Below are positions 24,000-32,622 of a stretch of 37,301 nucleotides of DNA, in pieces. Below the pieces are notes generated by a model. That model did not search any database, was not told where the DNA came from, and saw nothing but the letters and a program-made list of their open reading frames with translations. A program made the translations under genes and the position numbers. Source of the stretch: Rhodobacter sp. (GTDB lineage: Bacteria > Pseudomonadota > Alphaproteobacteria > Rhodobacterales > Rhodobacteraceae); assembly GCA_013821825.1 (NCBI GenBank), contig PNJK01000033.1, positions 1-37,301 on the forward strand, read 5' to 3'. Numbering within the stretch: position 1 is the stretch's first letter; the number at the start of each line of letters is the position of its first letter.

Positions 24000-25822
24000 C
24001 GACGATCCGGCTGACGGCGGCACAGGCGCTGGTGCGCTGGCTTTCGGTGCAACAGGCCGAGGATGGCAGTCGCTTCATCGAAGGCATCTGGGCGATCTTC
24101 GGGCATGGCAACGTGGCCGGGCTGGGCGAGGCGCTTCATGCCCACCGCGACGTGATCCCAACCTGGCGCGGCCAGAACGAACAGACCATGGCCCATGCGG
24201 CCATCGCCTATGCCAAGGCCAACCAGCGCCGAAAGGCGATGGCCGTCACCTCCTCGATCGGGCCCGGTGCGACCAACATGGTCACTGCCGCGGCACTTGC
24301 GCATGTGAACCGGCTCCCGGTTCTATTCATCCCCGGCGATGTGTTCGCCAGCCGCGCGCCTGACCCGGTCCTGCAACAGATCGAGGATTTCGACGACGCG
24401 ACCGTATCGGCAAACGACTGCTTCCGCCCCGTGGTCCGCCACTTCGACCGGATCAGCCGCCCGGAACATATCCTCACCGCCCTGCCCCGCGCCCTTGGCG
24501 TGATGACCGATCCCGCCAACTGCGGCCCGGTCTGCCTGGCCTTTTGTCAGGACACCCAGGCGGAAGCCTATGATTACCCTGTTGAATTCTTTCAGCCACG
24601 GGTCTGGCACATCCGCCGCCCCGAACCCGACCAGCGCGAATTGGAAGCCGCCGTTGCCGCGATCAAGACCGCGAAACGCCCGCTGATCGTGGCTGGTGGT
24701 GGCGTCCTTTACTCGGGCGCGGAACAGACCCTTCTCGACTTCGCCAAGACCCACAACATTCCCCTGGTCGAAACCCAGGCCGGCAAAGGCGCAGTGGACT
24801 GGGAGGAACCCCTTCACTTCGGCTCGCCCGGTGTTACTGGCACCGGCTGCGGCAACCAGCTTGCTGCCGGGGCAGACCTTGTGATCGGCGTAGGGACAAG
24901 GTTCCAGGACTTTACCACCGGCAGCTGGACAGTCTTTTCCGCCCCTGGGCGCAAGCTTCTGTCGATCAACATCCACGGTTACGACGCCGCCAAACGCGCG
25001 GCCCAGCCCCTTGTATCCGACGCCAAGGTGGCATTGCAGAAGATCAGCGCGGCGCTTGGCAAGCACCGGTTCCAGGACCCGGATTTCAAGGCGCGGGACA
25101 GCTGGTTCGCCGCGACCGACGCGCTCTTCGCTGCGCCGAAATCCAACGAACTTCCGACCGACGCGCAAGTGATCGGCGCGGTGGACCGCAACGCCGGGAA
25201 AACCTCGCTGATCATGTCCGCTGCGGGTACCATGCCGGGTGCCTTGCATGTCCTCTGGCGCGCGGCGCAGGGCGGCTACCACATGGAGTACGGGTATTCC
25301 TGCATGGGGTACGAGATTGCGGGCGCGATGGGCATCAAGATGGCACTGCCCGAACGCGACGTGATCTGCATGGTCGGCGATGGCAGCTACATGATGGCCA
25401 ACAGCGAACTTGCGACTGCCGTGATGATGGGCATTCCCTTCACCGTGGTCCTGACCGACAACCGGGGCTACGGCTGCATCAACCGGCTGCAACAGGCGAC
25501 CGGCGGCGCGCCGTTCAACAACCTTCTGGACGACAGCTATCACGTCAACCCGGCCGACATCGACTTTGTGGCCCATGCCCGCAGCATGGGCGCGGATGTG
25601 GTCAAGGCAGCGGGCATTGCCGGGCTGGAGGCCGCGATGCAGGCCGCCAAGTCGGCGACCATCCCGACCGTGATTGTAATCGACACCGATCCCGCACCGG
25701 GCACCGGCGCTGGGGGGCATTGGTGGGAAGTGGCCGTGCCCGAAGTGTCGGACCGGCCCGAAGTGAACGAGGCCCGCAAGGGCTATGAACAGGGCACCCG
25801 CGCCCAATGGCTTTTGAACTGA
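23996..25822 (+). CDS. iolD: IolD 3D-trihydroxycyclohexane-1,2-dione hydrolase
   Basis: A 608-residue thiamine-diphosphate enzyme that opens the ring of trihydroxycyclohexanedione in myo-inositol breakdown. The N-terminal ThDP domain has the activating Glu62 (RGQNEQTMAHAA). The middle domain has LIVAGGGVLYSGA near 230. The C-terminal cofactor motif GDGSYMMANSE...DNRGYG binds Mg-diphosphate. The start at 23996 overlaps the iolC stop and follows GGAG; the longer frame from 23951 is inside iolC. Length and motif order are normal for IolD. Confidence 0.95.
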   Translation: MTTIRLTAAQALVRWLSVQQAEDGSRFIEGIWAIFGHGNVAGLGEALHAHRDVIPTWRGQNEQTMAHAAIAYAKANQRRKAMAVTSSIGPGATNMVTAAALAHVNRLPVLFIPGDVFASRAPDPVLQQIEDFDDATVSANDCFRPVVRHFDRISRPEHILTALPRALGVMTDPANCGPVCLAFCQDTQAEAYDYPVEFFQPRVWHIRRPEPDQRELEAAVAAIKTAKRPLIVAGGGVLYSGAEQTLLDFAKTHNIPLVETQAGKGAVDWEEPLHFGSPGVTGTGCGNQLAAGADLVIGVGTRFQDFTTGSWTVFSAPGRKLLSINIHGYDAAKRAAQPLVSDAKVALQKISAALGKHRFQDPDFKARDSWFAATDALFAAPKSNELPTDAQVIGAVDRNAGKTSLIMSAAGTMPGALHVLWRAAQGGYHMEYGYSCMGYEIAGAMGIKMALPERDVICMVGDGSYMMANSELATAVMMGIPFTVVLTDNRGYGCINRLQQATGGAPFNNLLDDSYHVNPADIDFVAHARSMGADVVKAAGIAGLEAAMQAAKSATIPTVIVIDTDPAPGTGAGGHWWEVAVPEVSDRPEVNEARKGYEQGTRAQWLLN

Positions 25823-25830
25823 GAGACGAG

Positions 25831-26727
25831 ATGATCCTTTTTGGAACCAACCCCATCGCCTGGGCCAATGACGACGACCAGACCCTTGGTGCCGAGATCC
25901 CGACCGCGCGCATCCTTGACGAGGCGGGCCGCCAGATCGGTTTTGACGGCATCGAGAACGGCCACCGCTGGCCCGACGACCCCGAGGCCCTGCGGTTGCT
26001 GCTGGCGTCCTACGGGCTGAAGTTCATCTCGGGCTGGTATTCGACCGAACTGCTTGTCCGGTCGGTCGAGGAAGAGATCAAGGCCGCAGCCGGGCATATC
26101 GCCAAGCTGAAGCACAACGGCTGCAAAGTTATGATCGTCTGCGAAACCTCGAACGCGATCCACGGCAACCCGACCAAGCCGGTGAACGACCGCCCCCGCC
26201 TGACCAATCCCGAGATGCAGGCCTTCGGCAAGAAGCTGGAGGCCTTCGCGGCCCACCTGACCGCTCAGGGCCTGACCCTCGTCTATCATCACCACATGGG
26301 CACCATCGTCGAAAGCCCCGAGGACATCGGCGCATTCATGGCCGCAACCGGCCCTCACACCCACCTTCTGTTCGACGCAGGCCACTGTGCCTTTGGCGGC
26401 GGCGATCCGGTCAAGGTGCTGGCCAAGCACGTCGCCCGGGTCGGCCACTTCCATGCCAAGAACATCCGCCCCGCGATCACCGAGCGGGTGCGGAGCGAAG
26501 GCCTCAGCTTCTTGCAAGGCGTCGTCGCCGGGGCCTTCACCGTGCCAGGCGATCAAGAGGGCGGGATCGACTTTGGCCCCTTGCTGAAGATCCTCGCTTT
26601 GGCACAGTATGACGGCTGGATCGTCATCGAGGCGGAGCAGGACCCGAAGGTCCGCAATCCGCTTTTGTACCAGACACTCGGTCTGGCCACGCTGAAGCGG
26701 CTTTCACGGGAAGCCGGTCTGATCTGA
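25831..26727 (+). CDS. iolE: IolE myo-inosose-2 dehydratase
   Basis: A 298-residue xylose-isomerase-like TIM-barrel protein that dehydrates 2-keto-myo-inositol. Landmarks are the FGTNPIAWANDDD N-terminus, VYHHHMGT, LLFDAGHCAFGG, HFHAKN and WIVIEAEQDP, which supply the Glu/Asp/His metal ligands. I chose the ATG at 25831, which gives the family's usual N-terminus; an in-frame ATG at 25807 would overlap the end of iolD. It sits 8 bases after the iolD stop in the same operon. Confidence 0.92.
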   Translation: MILFGTNPIAWANDDDQTLGAEIPTARILDEAGRQIGFDGIENGHRWPDDPEALRLLLASYGLKFISGWYSTELLVRSVEEEIKAAAGHIAKLKHNGCKVMIVCETSNAIHGNPTKPVNDRPRLTNPEMQAFGKKLEAFAAHLTAQGLTLVYHHHMGTIVESPEDIGAFMAATGPHTHLLFDAGHCAFGGGDPVKVLAKHVARVGHFHAKNIRPAITERVRSEGLSFLQGVVAGAFTVPGDQEGGIDFGPLLKILALAQYDGWIVIEAEQDPKVRNPLLYQTLGLATLKRLSREAGLI

Positions 26728-26737
26728 ACCAGCGGAA

Positions 26738-26790
26738 CCGGGGGTTTCACACCCCCGGACCCCCGTGGGATATTTTCGCAGAGAGGAAGA
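26738..26790. repeat. REP-like extragenic palindrome between iolE and iolB
   Basis: An 8-bp inverted repeat, CCGGGGGT/ACCCCCGG with a TTCAC loop (26738-26758), is followed by CCCCCGTGGGATATTTTCGCA and an AGAGAGGAAG run that supplies the iolB ribosome-binding site. The G/C-block palindrome followed by GGGATATTTT is a form I recall as frequent in Rhodobacteraceae intergenic DNA. I see only this one copy in the window. Confidence 0.45.
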
Positions 26791-26793
26791 CAC

Positions 26794-27600
26794 ATGGCCG
26801 GGCTTTTGCGAAAACCGAGCGGCACACGCGGCAAGGTCCATGACATCACGCCCGAAAGCGCTGGCTGGGGTTTTGTGGGTTTCACCCTTTACCGGCTGGA
26901 GCCTGGCGACGATGTGGCGGAAGCGACGGGGGAACGTGAAGTCATCCTGGTGATGGTCGAAGGCAGGGCAACGGTCGAGGCCGCCGGGCAGGACTGGGGC
27001 GAGATGGGCGCGCGGATGGATGTCTTTGAGAAGACCCCGCCGCATTGCCTCTATGTCCCGAACGGCAGCGACTGGAAGGCCGTCGCGACCACTGCCTGCA
27101 CGCTGGCAGTCTGCTCGGCCCCTGGCAACGGCGGACATGCGGCGCAGCGGCTGGGGCCGGAGGGGATCGAGCTTACCCCGCGCGGCAGGGGGACGAACAC
27201 CCGCTACATCAACAACATCGCGATGGAGGGGCGCGACGTGGCGGACAGTCTGCTGGTGACAGAGGTGTTCACCCCGGCGGGCCACTGGTCGAGCTATCCC
27301 AGCCACCGGCATGACGAGGATGACTTCCCGCGCATGACCTATCTGGAGGAAACCTATTACCACCGGCTGAACCCCGGCCAGGGCTTCGGCATCCAGCGGG
27401 TCTATACCGAGGATGGCACCCTGGATGAGACGATGGCAGTAAGGAGCCACGACGTGGTGCTGGTCCCGAAAGGCCATCACCCCTGCGGCGCGCCCTATGG
27501 CTATGAGCTGTATTATCTGAATGTCATGGCTGGACCGATCCGCAAATGGCGGTTCCAGAACGATCCCGACCACGACTGGATTGCCCGGCGGGATGCCTGA
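26794..27600 (+). CDS. iolB: IolB 5-deoxy-glucuronate isomerase
   Basis: A 268-residue bicupin that isomerises 5-deoxy-D-glucuronate to 5-dehydro-2-deoxygluconate, the IolC substrate. The second cupin carries metal ligands in YPSHRHDEDDF and YLEETYYHRL, and the family stretch HHPCGAPYGYELYYLNVMAG lies near the C-terminus. The ATG at 26794 follows a GAGAGGAAG site. It is the last visible gene of the inositol operon; the next gene is on the opposite strand with its stop adjacent, so transcripts converge here. Confidence 0.93.
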   Translation: MAGLLRKPSGTRGKVHDITPESAGWGFVGFTLYRLEPGDDVAEATGEREVILVMVEGRATVEAAGQDWGEMGARMDVFEKTPPHCLYVPNGSDWKAVATTACTLAVCSAPGNGGHAAQRLGPEGIELTPRGRGTNTRYINNIAMEGRDVADSLLVTEVFTPAGHWSSYPSHRHDEDDFPRMTYLEETYYHRLNPGQGFGIQRVYTEDGTLDETMAVRSHDVVLVPKGHHPCGAPYGYELYYLNVMAGPIRKWRFQNDPDHDWIARRDA

Positions 27601-28515
27601 TCAGGGCGGCGACGCAAAGAAGGCCGCCGAAAAGATTTCTTCGCCGCCGTCAGGGTAAAACCTGCCGACGCCCGCTGCGGGAAGACTGGTCAGTTCGCCG
27701 AACACGAGCCGCTGGCCATCGGTGTAGAAATCCACCCGGATATAGGACAGCCCTTCGGCAAGCCGCGCGGCGGCGACCAGAACCGGGTCAAGGAAATCCC
27801 ATTTGGTCAGATGAAATTCGGTCGTCGGAAAGCCAAGGCTCACGCCAAGCGCCCGTCGATCCGGCGTGTAGGATTGGCGGGCTTTCTTGTATCTTTCGAT
27901 GATCGACACCACTTTTGGCACTCCGCCGCGACAATGCACCGACCCTTCCAGGAACAGGCTTTCGTCCAGCCAGGGCTCGACGATCACCCGTTTGGCCAGT
28001 CCGGAGTAGTTCCTCTCCAGGGATTGGCGGAAGTAGTCATGGGATAGCCACGCCGTCATCGGTTCAAGATTGGCCTGCCATTCCTCCTCCGACCCGATAC
28101 GGATCAATTGGCCGGAACTATGCGTAGGCTTGACCGCCACGGGGTAGACCGCCGGACGAAAGCGGGCAATCGCCTCGGCAGTATCAAGCACGGCAAGGGT
28201 CGGGACGGTCGTGCCCGGTCCCAAGCGCTCTTCGACATAGGCCTTGGCAAGGAACTTGTCAGTGATCCGTTTGCGAAGCGGACTTGCGATATCCTCGCTG
28301 ACTTTCAGCGCATAGAGGAAATCGTTGAACCGCAGATCGGATCGGTTAGGACGGCGGCCAAAGCGTATGACCACATCCAGCCACGCATACGCGCGCAGAA
28401 ACCGTATGGCGAGTCCATGATATTGCGGGTCGGCCCAAAGCACGCGAGTGACATGCCGCAAGCGGCCGCGAATGAGGACGAGAAGCTGCAGGCTTTGGGC
28501 GGAGAACTTTGCCAT
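27601..28515 (-). CDS. TupA-like ATP-grasp protein, distal gene of amino-acid transporter operon
   Basis: A 304-residue ATP-grasp protein of the TupA-like type. The visible order is ITDKFLAKAYVEERLG (about 84), the ATP-binding strand VAVKPTHSSG (about 126), KRVIVEPWL, and C-terminal IRVDFYTDGQ...FGELTSLP. It is much diverged from the ATP-grasp protein at 306-1154. It lies 41 bases after the last permease gene and on the same strand, so it is probably co-transcribed with the polar amino-acid importer. That context hints that an imported amino acid may be a ligation substrate, which is inference. No strong ribosome-binding site precedes the ATG at 28515. Confidence 0.7.
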   Translation of the reverse strand: MAKFSAQSLQLLVLIRGRLRHVTRVLWADPQYHGLAIRFLRAYAWLDVVIRFGRRPNRSDLRFNDFLYALKVSEDIASPLRKRITDKFLAKAYVEERLGPGTTVPTLAVLDTAEAIARFRPAVYPVAVKPTHSSGQLIRIGSEEEWQANLEPMTAWLSHDYFRQSLERNYSGLAKRVIVEPWLDESLFLEGSVHCRGGVPKVVSIIERYKKARQSYTPDRRALGVSLGFPTTEFHLTKWDFLDPVLVAAARLAEGLSYIRVDFYTDGQRLVFGELTSLPAAGVGRFYPDGGEEIFSAAFFASPP

Positions 28516-28556
28516 GTCGCAGCGATCACCTGCTCCCGCTGCTCAGGAAACCCTGT

Positions 28557-29384
28557 CTACGCCGTCTTCTGCGGCACACGGGCTTCAAGCCAGCGGAACA
28601 GAAGCACGATCAGCCCGGCGATTGCCATGTAGACGACGGCCAAGAGCAAGAGCGGTTCGTAGACCACGAAAGTGTCCTGCCGGATGCGCGAGGAGACGGC
28701 GTAGATGTCAACGACGGTGATTGTCGCCACCAGCGGCGTTGCCTTCAGAGTCAGCACGGTTTCGCCCCCGAGCGTCGGCAAGACGCGCTGCAGGGCCTGC
28801 GGCAACCAGATGCGGCGGAAGATGGTGAAGCGGGGCATGCCCATCGCCTTTGCCGACTCAAGCTGGCCATGCGGGACGCCCTTGAAGGCGCCGCGCATCA
28901 CCTCGCCCTCGTAGCCCGCGACGGACAGGGTCAGGGCCAGCACCGCATAGGGCCAGGCCTGACGCAGGATCGGCCAGAGGTCGCTTTCCCGGATCCAGGG
29001 GATCGAAGGAAAGAGCGAGCCGAGCCCGTAATACAGCAGCCAAAGTTGCAGCAGCAGCGGCGTGCCCCGGATCAGCCCGCAGAAGGCGTGGGCGGGAGTG
29101 GCCAGCCACCACGGGCCGACGGCCTGCGCCAGACCAAGAGGGATCGCCAGCAGCATCCCGAGAACCATGGTCACCACCAGAATCCAGGTGGTGTTCCAGG
29201 CCCCCTGCAGCAGCAGCACCTGATACTTGGGGTTGGCAAGCCAGGTCCAGTTGAGACTTGCCACGCTCCAGCTGACCAAGGCGACCGCGATCAGGGCCAG
29301 CACGATGCGGCGCGGGGCCCAGAAGCCCGGCACCGGCGCGGGATCGGCAATTGCAGTCTGGCCGGGGGCTGGGTTGGCTTGCAT
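28557..29384 (-). CDS. Polar amino-acid ABC transporter permease (HisM-like)
   Basis: A 275-residue permease of the His/Glu/Gln/Arg/opine family with about five to six membrane helices. The cytoplasmic EAA-loop region is seen as ESAKAMGMPRFTIFRRIWLPQAL. The ATG overlaps the preceding permease stop by one base. It carries a longer N-terminus than HisM, a Pro/Ala-rich segment of about 25 residues before the first helix. It forms a heterodimer with the HisQ-like permease. Confidence 0.9.
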   Translation of the reverse strand: MQANPAPGQTAIADPAPVPGFWAPRRIVLALIAVALVSWSVASLNWTWLANPKYQVLLLQGAWNTTWILVVTMVLGMLLAIPLGLAQAVGPWWLATPAHAFCGLIRGTPLLLQLWLLYYGLGSLFPSIPWIRESDLWPILRQAWPYAVLALTLSVAGYEGEVMRGAFKGVPHGQLESAKAMGMPRFTIFRRIWLPQALQRVLPTLGGETVLTLKATPLVATITVVDIYAVSSRIRQDTFVVYEPLLLLAVVYMAIAGLIVLLFRWLEARVPQKTA

Positions 29385-30121
29385 CAGCTTGTCCCCGGCC
29401 TGACTTGCCCGCGCCGCGCCCAGGTCTCAAGCCGGGCGAAAAGCAGGGTGGAGAAGACGGATATGACCAGATAAAGCATCCCGGCGGCCATGAAGAAGGT
29501 GAAGAAAGCCTTCGTCGTGCTGGCCGCCTGCCGGGTCACCAGCGTCAGTTCGGCAAAACCGACCACGGCCAGAAGCGCGGTGTCCTTGGTGGCAATCAGC
29601 CACAGGTTCGCAAGACCGGGGATCGCGGCGGCCAGCATCTGCGGCAGCGTCACGCGCCAGGCCAGCATCAGGGGCGGCATGCCCATGGCGCGCGCGGCCT
29701 CGATCTGGCCCGATGGGACAGAGAGGATGGCCCCGCGCAACACCTCGGTTGCATAGGCGCCCTGCACCACGCCAAGAACGGCGATACCGGCGGCAAAGCC
29801 GGAGATCTGGATACGCTCGAACCCCCAGGACAGCAGCAGGGTGTTGATCGACGAGGTGAAGGCGAAATAGAGGATCAGGATCAGGATCAGTTCCGGCACC
29901 GCGCGGACGATGGTGGTGTAGATCGCCAGCAGGTCACGGGCCAACGGACCGCCGTATAGCTTGCCATAGGCGCCCAGCGTGCCGATCAGAAGGCCAAGGC
30001 CGAAAGCGCCCAGCGCGATCAGCACCGACTTTGCCAGGCCACTCAGCAGCGTCGCCCCCCAACCGGGGGGCGACAGGGCCAGAAGGTCCAGCGTGGAGGC
30101 CAGGACGGCCCCGCCAATCAT
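29384..30121 (-). CDS. Polar amino-acid ABC transporter permease (HisQ-like)
   Basis: A 245-residue permease with five membrane helices and the family loop EAARAMGMPPLMLAWRVTLPQ. It begins three bases after the binding-protein stop and overlaps the HisM-like gene by one base. Family features such as RAVPELILILILYF in the second half of the first domain match HisQ/OccQ. The substrate class is read from the binding protein. Confidence 0.9.
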   Translation of the reverse strand: MIGGAVLASTLDLLALSPPGWGATLLSGLAKSVLIALGAFGLGLLIGTLGAYGKLYGGPLARDLLAIYTTIVRAVPELILILILYFAFTSSINTLLLSWGFERIQISGFAAGIAVLGVVQGAYATEVLRGAILSVPSGQIEAARAMGMPPLMLAWRVTLPQMLAAAIPGLANLWLIATKDTALLAVVGFAELTLVTRQAASTTKAFFTFFMAAGMLYLVISVFSTLLFARLETWARRGQVRPGTS

Positions 30122-30124
30122 CGC

Positions 30125-30892
30125 TTAGCCGCCGTAGATCGACGACGCGAAGTAGCCGGCGGTGATCTTGTCATAGGTGCCGTCGGCGATGATCGCCGCG
30201 ATGCCGGCGTTGATCTTTTCGCGCAGCGCGTCGTCGCCCTTGCGGATGCCCGCACCGATGCCAAGGCCCAGGATCGCCGGGTCATCGGCGACCGCACCCT
30301 TGATTTCGCAGCAGGCCGCGCCGGCTTCCGAGGCAACGAAAGCGTCCATCGCGATGCTGTCTGCCTGGGTCGCGTCGATCCGGCCGGCGGCAAGGTCAGA
30401 GTTCGCCTCGTCCTGGGTCTGGTAGATCTTGATCTCGGCCGCAGTGCCGGCAAAGTATTTCTCGACATAGGCCGCATGGATGGTCGAGGCCTGGACGCCG
30501 ATGATCTTGCCGGCCAGCCCTTCGGGCGTTGGGGCCATCTCGACGCCCTTCGCCCCGACGATCACGGTCGGGGTGTTGTAGTACTTGTCCGAGAAATCAA
30601 TGGATTGCATCCGCTCCTCGGTGATCGACATCGAGGCCATGATCGCGTCGATCTGCCCGGCGGTCAGCGACGGGATGATGCCATCCCAGGCGACGGGGGT
30701 GATCACGCACTGCATCTCGGCGGCGGCGCAGACGGCGTTGATGATCTCGATCTCCCAACCGACCCAGTTGCCGCTGGCATCAGGCGAGGCGAAGGGCGGA
30801 TAGGCTTCGGCGGCGATGCCGATCTTGACCTCTTGCGCGGCCACGGGGGCGGCGAAGAGCAGCGCCGCGGCGACGAGGAATTTCAGTTTCAT
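30125..30892 (-). CDS. Polar amino-acid ABC transporter substrate-binding protein (LAO-like)
   Basis: A 255-residue periplasmic binding protein (SBP_bac_3 family). The signal peptide ends PVAAQ. The mature protein has IGIAAEAYPPFA, GWEIEI, and a C-x6-C pair (VCAAAEMQC) like the disulfide of lysine/arginine/ornithine-binding protein, which points to a cationic amino acid or opine-type ligand. FSDKYYNTP and VGVQASTIHA-like segments complete the fold. I use the ATG at 30892, which has GGAGA six to seven bases upstream; an ATG four codons earlier lacks this spacing. Confidence 0.88.
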   Translation of the reverse strand: MKLKFLVAAALLFAAPVAAQEVKIGIAAEAYPPFASPDASGNWVGWEIEIINAVCAAAEMQCVITPVAWDGIIPSLTAGQIDAIMASMSITEERMQSIDFSDKYYNTPTVIVGAKGVEMAPTPEGLAGKIIGVQASTIHAAYVEKYFAGTAAEIKIYQTQDEANSDLAAGRIDATQADSIAMDAFVASEAGAACCEIKGAVADDPAILGLGIGAGIRKGDDALREKINAGIAAIIADGTYDKITAGYFASSIYGG

Positions 30893-30927
30893 TGATGTCT
30901 CCATGCTGGGTTTGGTTGGTCCGTCGT

Positions 30928-31701
30928 TCAGGCGACGGTTTTCAGGAACTGTTTCAGCCGCTCGGATTTCGGCGCGCCGAAGAGCTGCTCGGGCGAGCCC
31001 TGCTCTTCGATCAGGCCATTGTGCAGGTAGATGACATGGGTCGCCACCTCGCGCGCGAATTTCATCTCATGCGTGACAAGGATCATCGTGCGGCCTTCGT
31101 CGGCAAGGCCCTTGATGACTTGCAGCACCTCACCCACAAGTTCGGGGTCAAGCGCAGAGGTCGGTTCGTCGAACAGCATCGCCTTCGGTTCCATGCATAG
31201 CGCGCGGGCGATGGCGGCGCGCTGCTGCTGGCCGCCGGACATGAAGGCCGGGTAGGCGCCTTCCTTTTCGGCAAGTCCGACCCGGGCGAGGAGTTTCCGG
31301 GCGCGGGCGATGGCTTCGTCGCGCGGGCATTTCATCACATGGACCGGAACCTCGATCAGGTTTTCCAGAACGGTGCGGTGGGTCCAGAGGTTGAAGGACT
31401 GGAAGACCATGCCAAGCGACTGGCGGATGCGTTCCAACTGCCTGCGGTCTGACGGGCTGCCGTCGGGGTGCATGGCGACACGTTCCCCCGCGACCGAAAT
31501 GCTGCCCGAAGACGGGGTTTCCAGAAAGTTGATGCAGCGCAGCATGGTCGACTTGCCAGAGCCGGAGCCGCCAATGATGGCGACCACGTCGCCTTCATGC
31601 GCGGTCAGCGATACGCCCTTCAAGACATGGTGCGTGCCAAAGCTCTTGTGCAGCTCGACAACCCGGATCGCTTCGGGACTTTGTAGATTTTCGTCTGGCA
31701 T
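30928..31701 (-). CDS. Polar amino-acid ABC transporter ATPase (HisP-like)
   Basis: A 257-residue ATPase with Walker A GGSGSGKST, signature MSGGQQQR (Met replaces the usual Leu), Walker B AMLFDEPTSALD and the switch His in LVTHEMKFAREV. The Q-loop stretch MVFQSFNLWTHRTVLENL is typical of the HisP/OccP group. It is the first gene of a minus-strand operon: ATPase, binding protein, HisQ, HisM, ATP-grasp. I prefer the ATG at 31701; the in-frame ATG at 31749 adds 16 residues and runs into the inverted repeat at 31741. Confidence 0.92.
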   Translation of the reverse strand: MPDENLQSPEAIRVVELHKSFGTHHVLKGVSLTAHEGDVVAIIGGSGSGKSTMLRCINFLETPSSGSISVAGERVAMHPDGSPSDRRQLERIRQSLGMVFQSFNLWTHRTVLENLIEVPVHVMKCPRDEAIARARKLLARVGLAEKEGAYPAFMSGGQQQRAAIARALCMEPKAMLFDEPTSALDPELVGEVLQVIKGLADEGRTMILVTHEMKFAREVATHVIYLHNGLIEEQGSPEQLFGAPKSERLKQFLKTVA

Positions 31702-31740
31702 GGTTCCCCCGAGTCTTGTTATATGAGCGTGCAATTCCAC

Positions 31741-31767
31741 GGTGCGCAAGTATTTCCTTTGCGCGCC
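31741..31767. promoter_or_regulatory. Imperfect inverted repeat between divergent operons
   Basis: GGTGCGCAA (31741-31749) and TTGCGCGCC (31759-31767) pair over eight of nine positions around a nine-base spacer. The repeat lies between the divergent amino-acid transporter operon and surE. It could be an operator or simply a hairpin; no regulator gene is adjacent. Confidence 0.25.
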
Positions 31768-31836
31768 GACCGGGCCGTCGCGCCTTGAAGGCGAAGTGCC
31801 GCTCGTCTAATCAGGGAACAGAGAGCGAGGCCCCGA

Positions 31837-32622
31837 ATGCGCATTCTGATCACCAATGACGATGGCATCAACGCCCCGGGGCTGGAGGTGTTGACCGAGA
31901 TCGCCATCGAAATCGCCGGGCCGGAGGGTGAGGTCTGGACCGTGGCGCCCGCGTTCGAACAGTCGGGGGTGGCGCATTGCATCAGTTATACCCACCCGAT
32001 GATGATCGCCGAACTGGGCCCGCGCCGCTTTGCGGCCGAGGGCAGCCCGGCCGATTGTGTGCTGGCAGCGATTTATGACGTTCTGGATGGCGCGAAGCCC
32101 GATCTGGTGCTGTCCGGCGTAAACCGTGGCAACAATGCCGCCGAGAACGTGCTTTATTCCGGCACCATCGGCGGCGCGATGGAGGCGGCGCTGCAGGGGG
32201 TCCCCGCCATCGCGATGTCGCAGTTCTTCGGGCCCGAGAACGCCAAGCTGGACGATCCCTTCGAAAGCGCGCGCGGGCATGGGGCGGCGGTGGTGCGGGC
32301 GCTTCTGGACAAGGGGCTTTGGTCCGAGGACGACTACCGCATCTTCTACAACATCAACTTCCCGCCGATTGCCGCCAACGGCACCCGCGGCATGAGGGTC
32401 GCGCCGCAGGGCTTTCGCCGCGACACCGCCTTTTCGGTCGAACCGCACCAGTCGCCGTCGGGCCGCAAGTTCCTGTGGATCAAGGGCGGCCACCAGCACA
32501 CGCCGACCCTGCCTGGTACGGATGCGGCGGTGAACCTTGACGGCTTCATCTCTGTCACGCCGATGCGGGCGGACCTGACGGCACATGACCTGATCTCTGA
32601 TCTTCAGGCGCGGCTTGCATGA
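31837..32622 (+). CDS. surE: SurE 5'/3'-nucleotidase
   Basis: A 261-residue survival protein that removes phosphate from nucleoside monophosphates. The metal-binding Asp8-Asp9 ([13 protein letters not shown]), the Ser/Asn positions in APAFEQSG and SGVNRGNN, and the [15 protein letters not shown] helix are all present. GAGAGCGAGG upstream supplies the ribosome-binding site. Its stop overlaps the pcm start by four bases (ATGA). It begins the block surE-pcm-nlpD. Confidence 0.95.
   Translation: MRILITNDDGINAPGLEVLTEIAIEIAGPEGEVWTVAPAFEQSGVAHCISYTHPMMIAELGPRRFAAEGSPADCVLAAIYDVLDGAKPDLVLSGVNRGNNAAENVLYSGTIGGAMEAALQGVPAIAMSQFFGPENAKLDDPFESARGHGAAVVRALLDKGLWSEDDYRIFYNINFPPIAANGTRGMRVAPQGFRRDTAFSVEPHQSPSGRKFLWIKGGHQHTPTLPGTDAAVNLDGFISVTPMRADLTAHDLISDLQARLA

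Noticed and set aside
24323-25807. A 494-codon minus-strand frame opposite iolD
   Set aside because: Antisense shadow of a well-supported gene; the composition is artefactual. The same applies to the long minus frames at 3754-4734, 4737-5675, 21981-23027 and 23049-23750.
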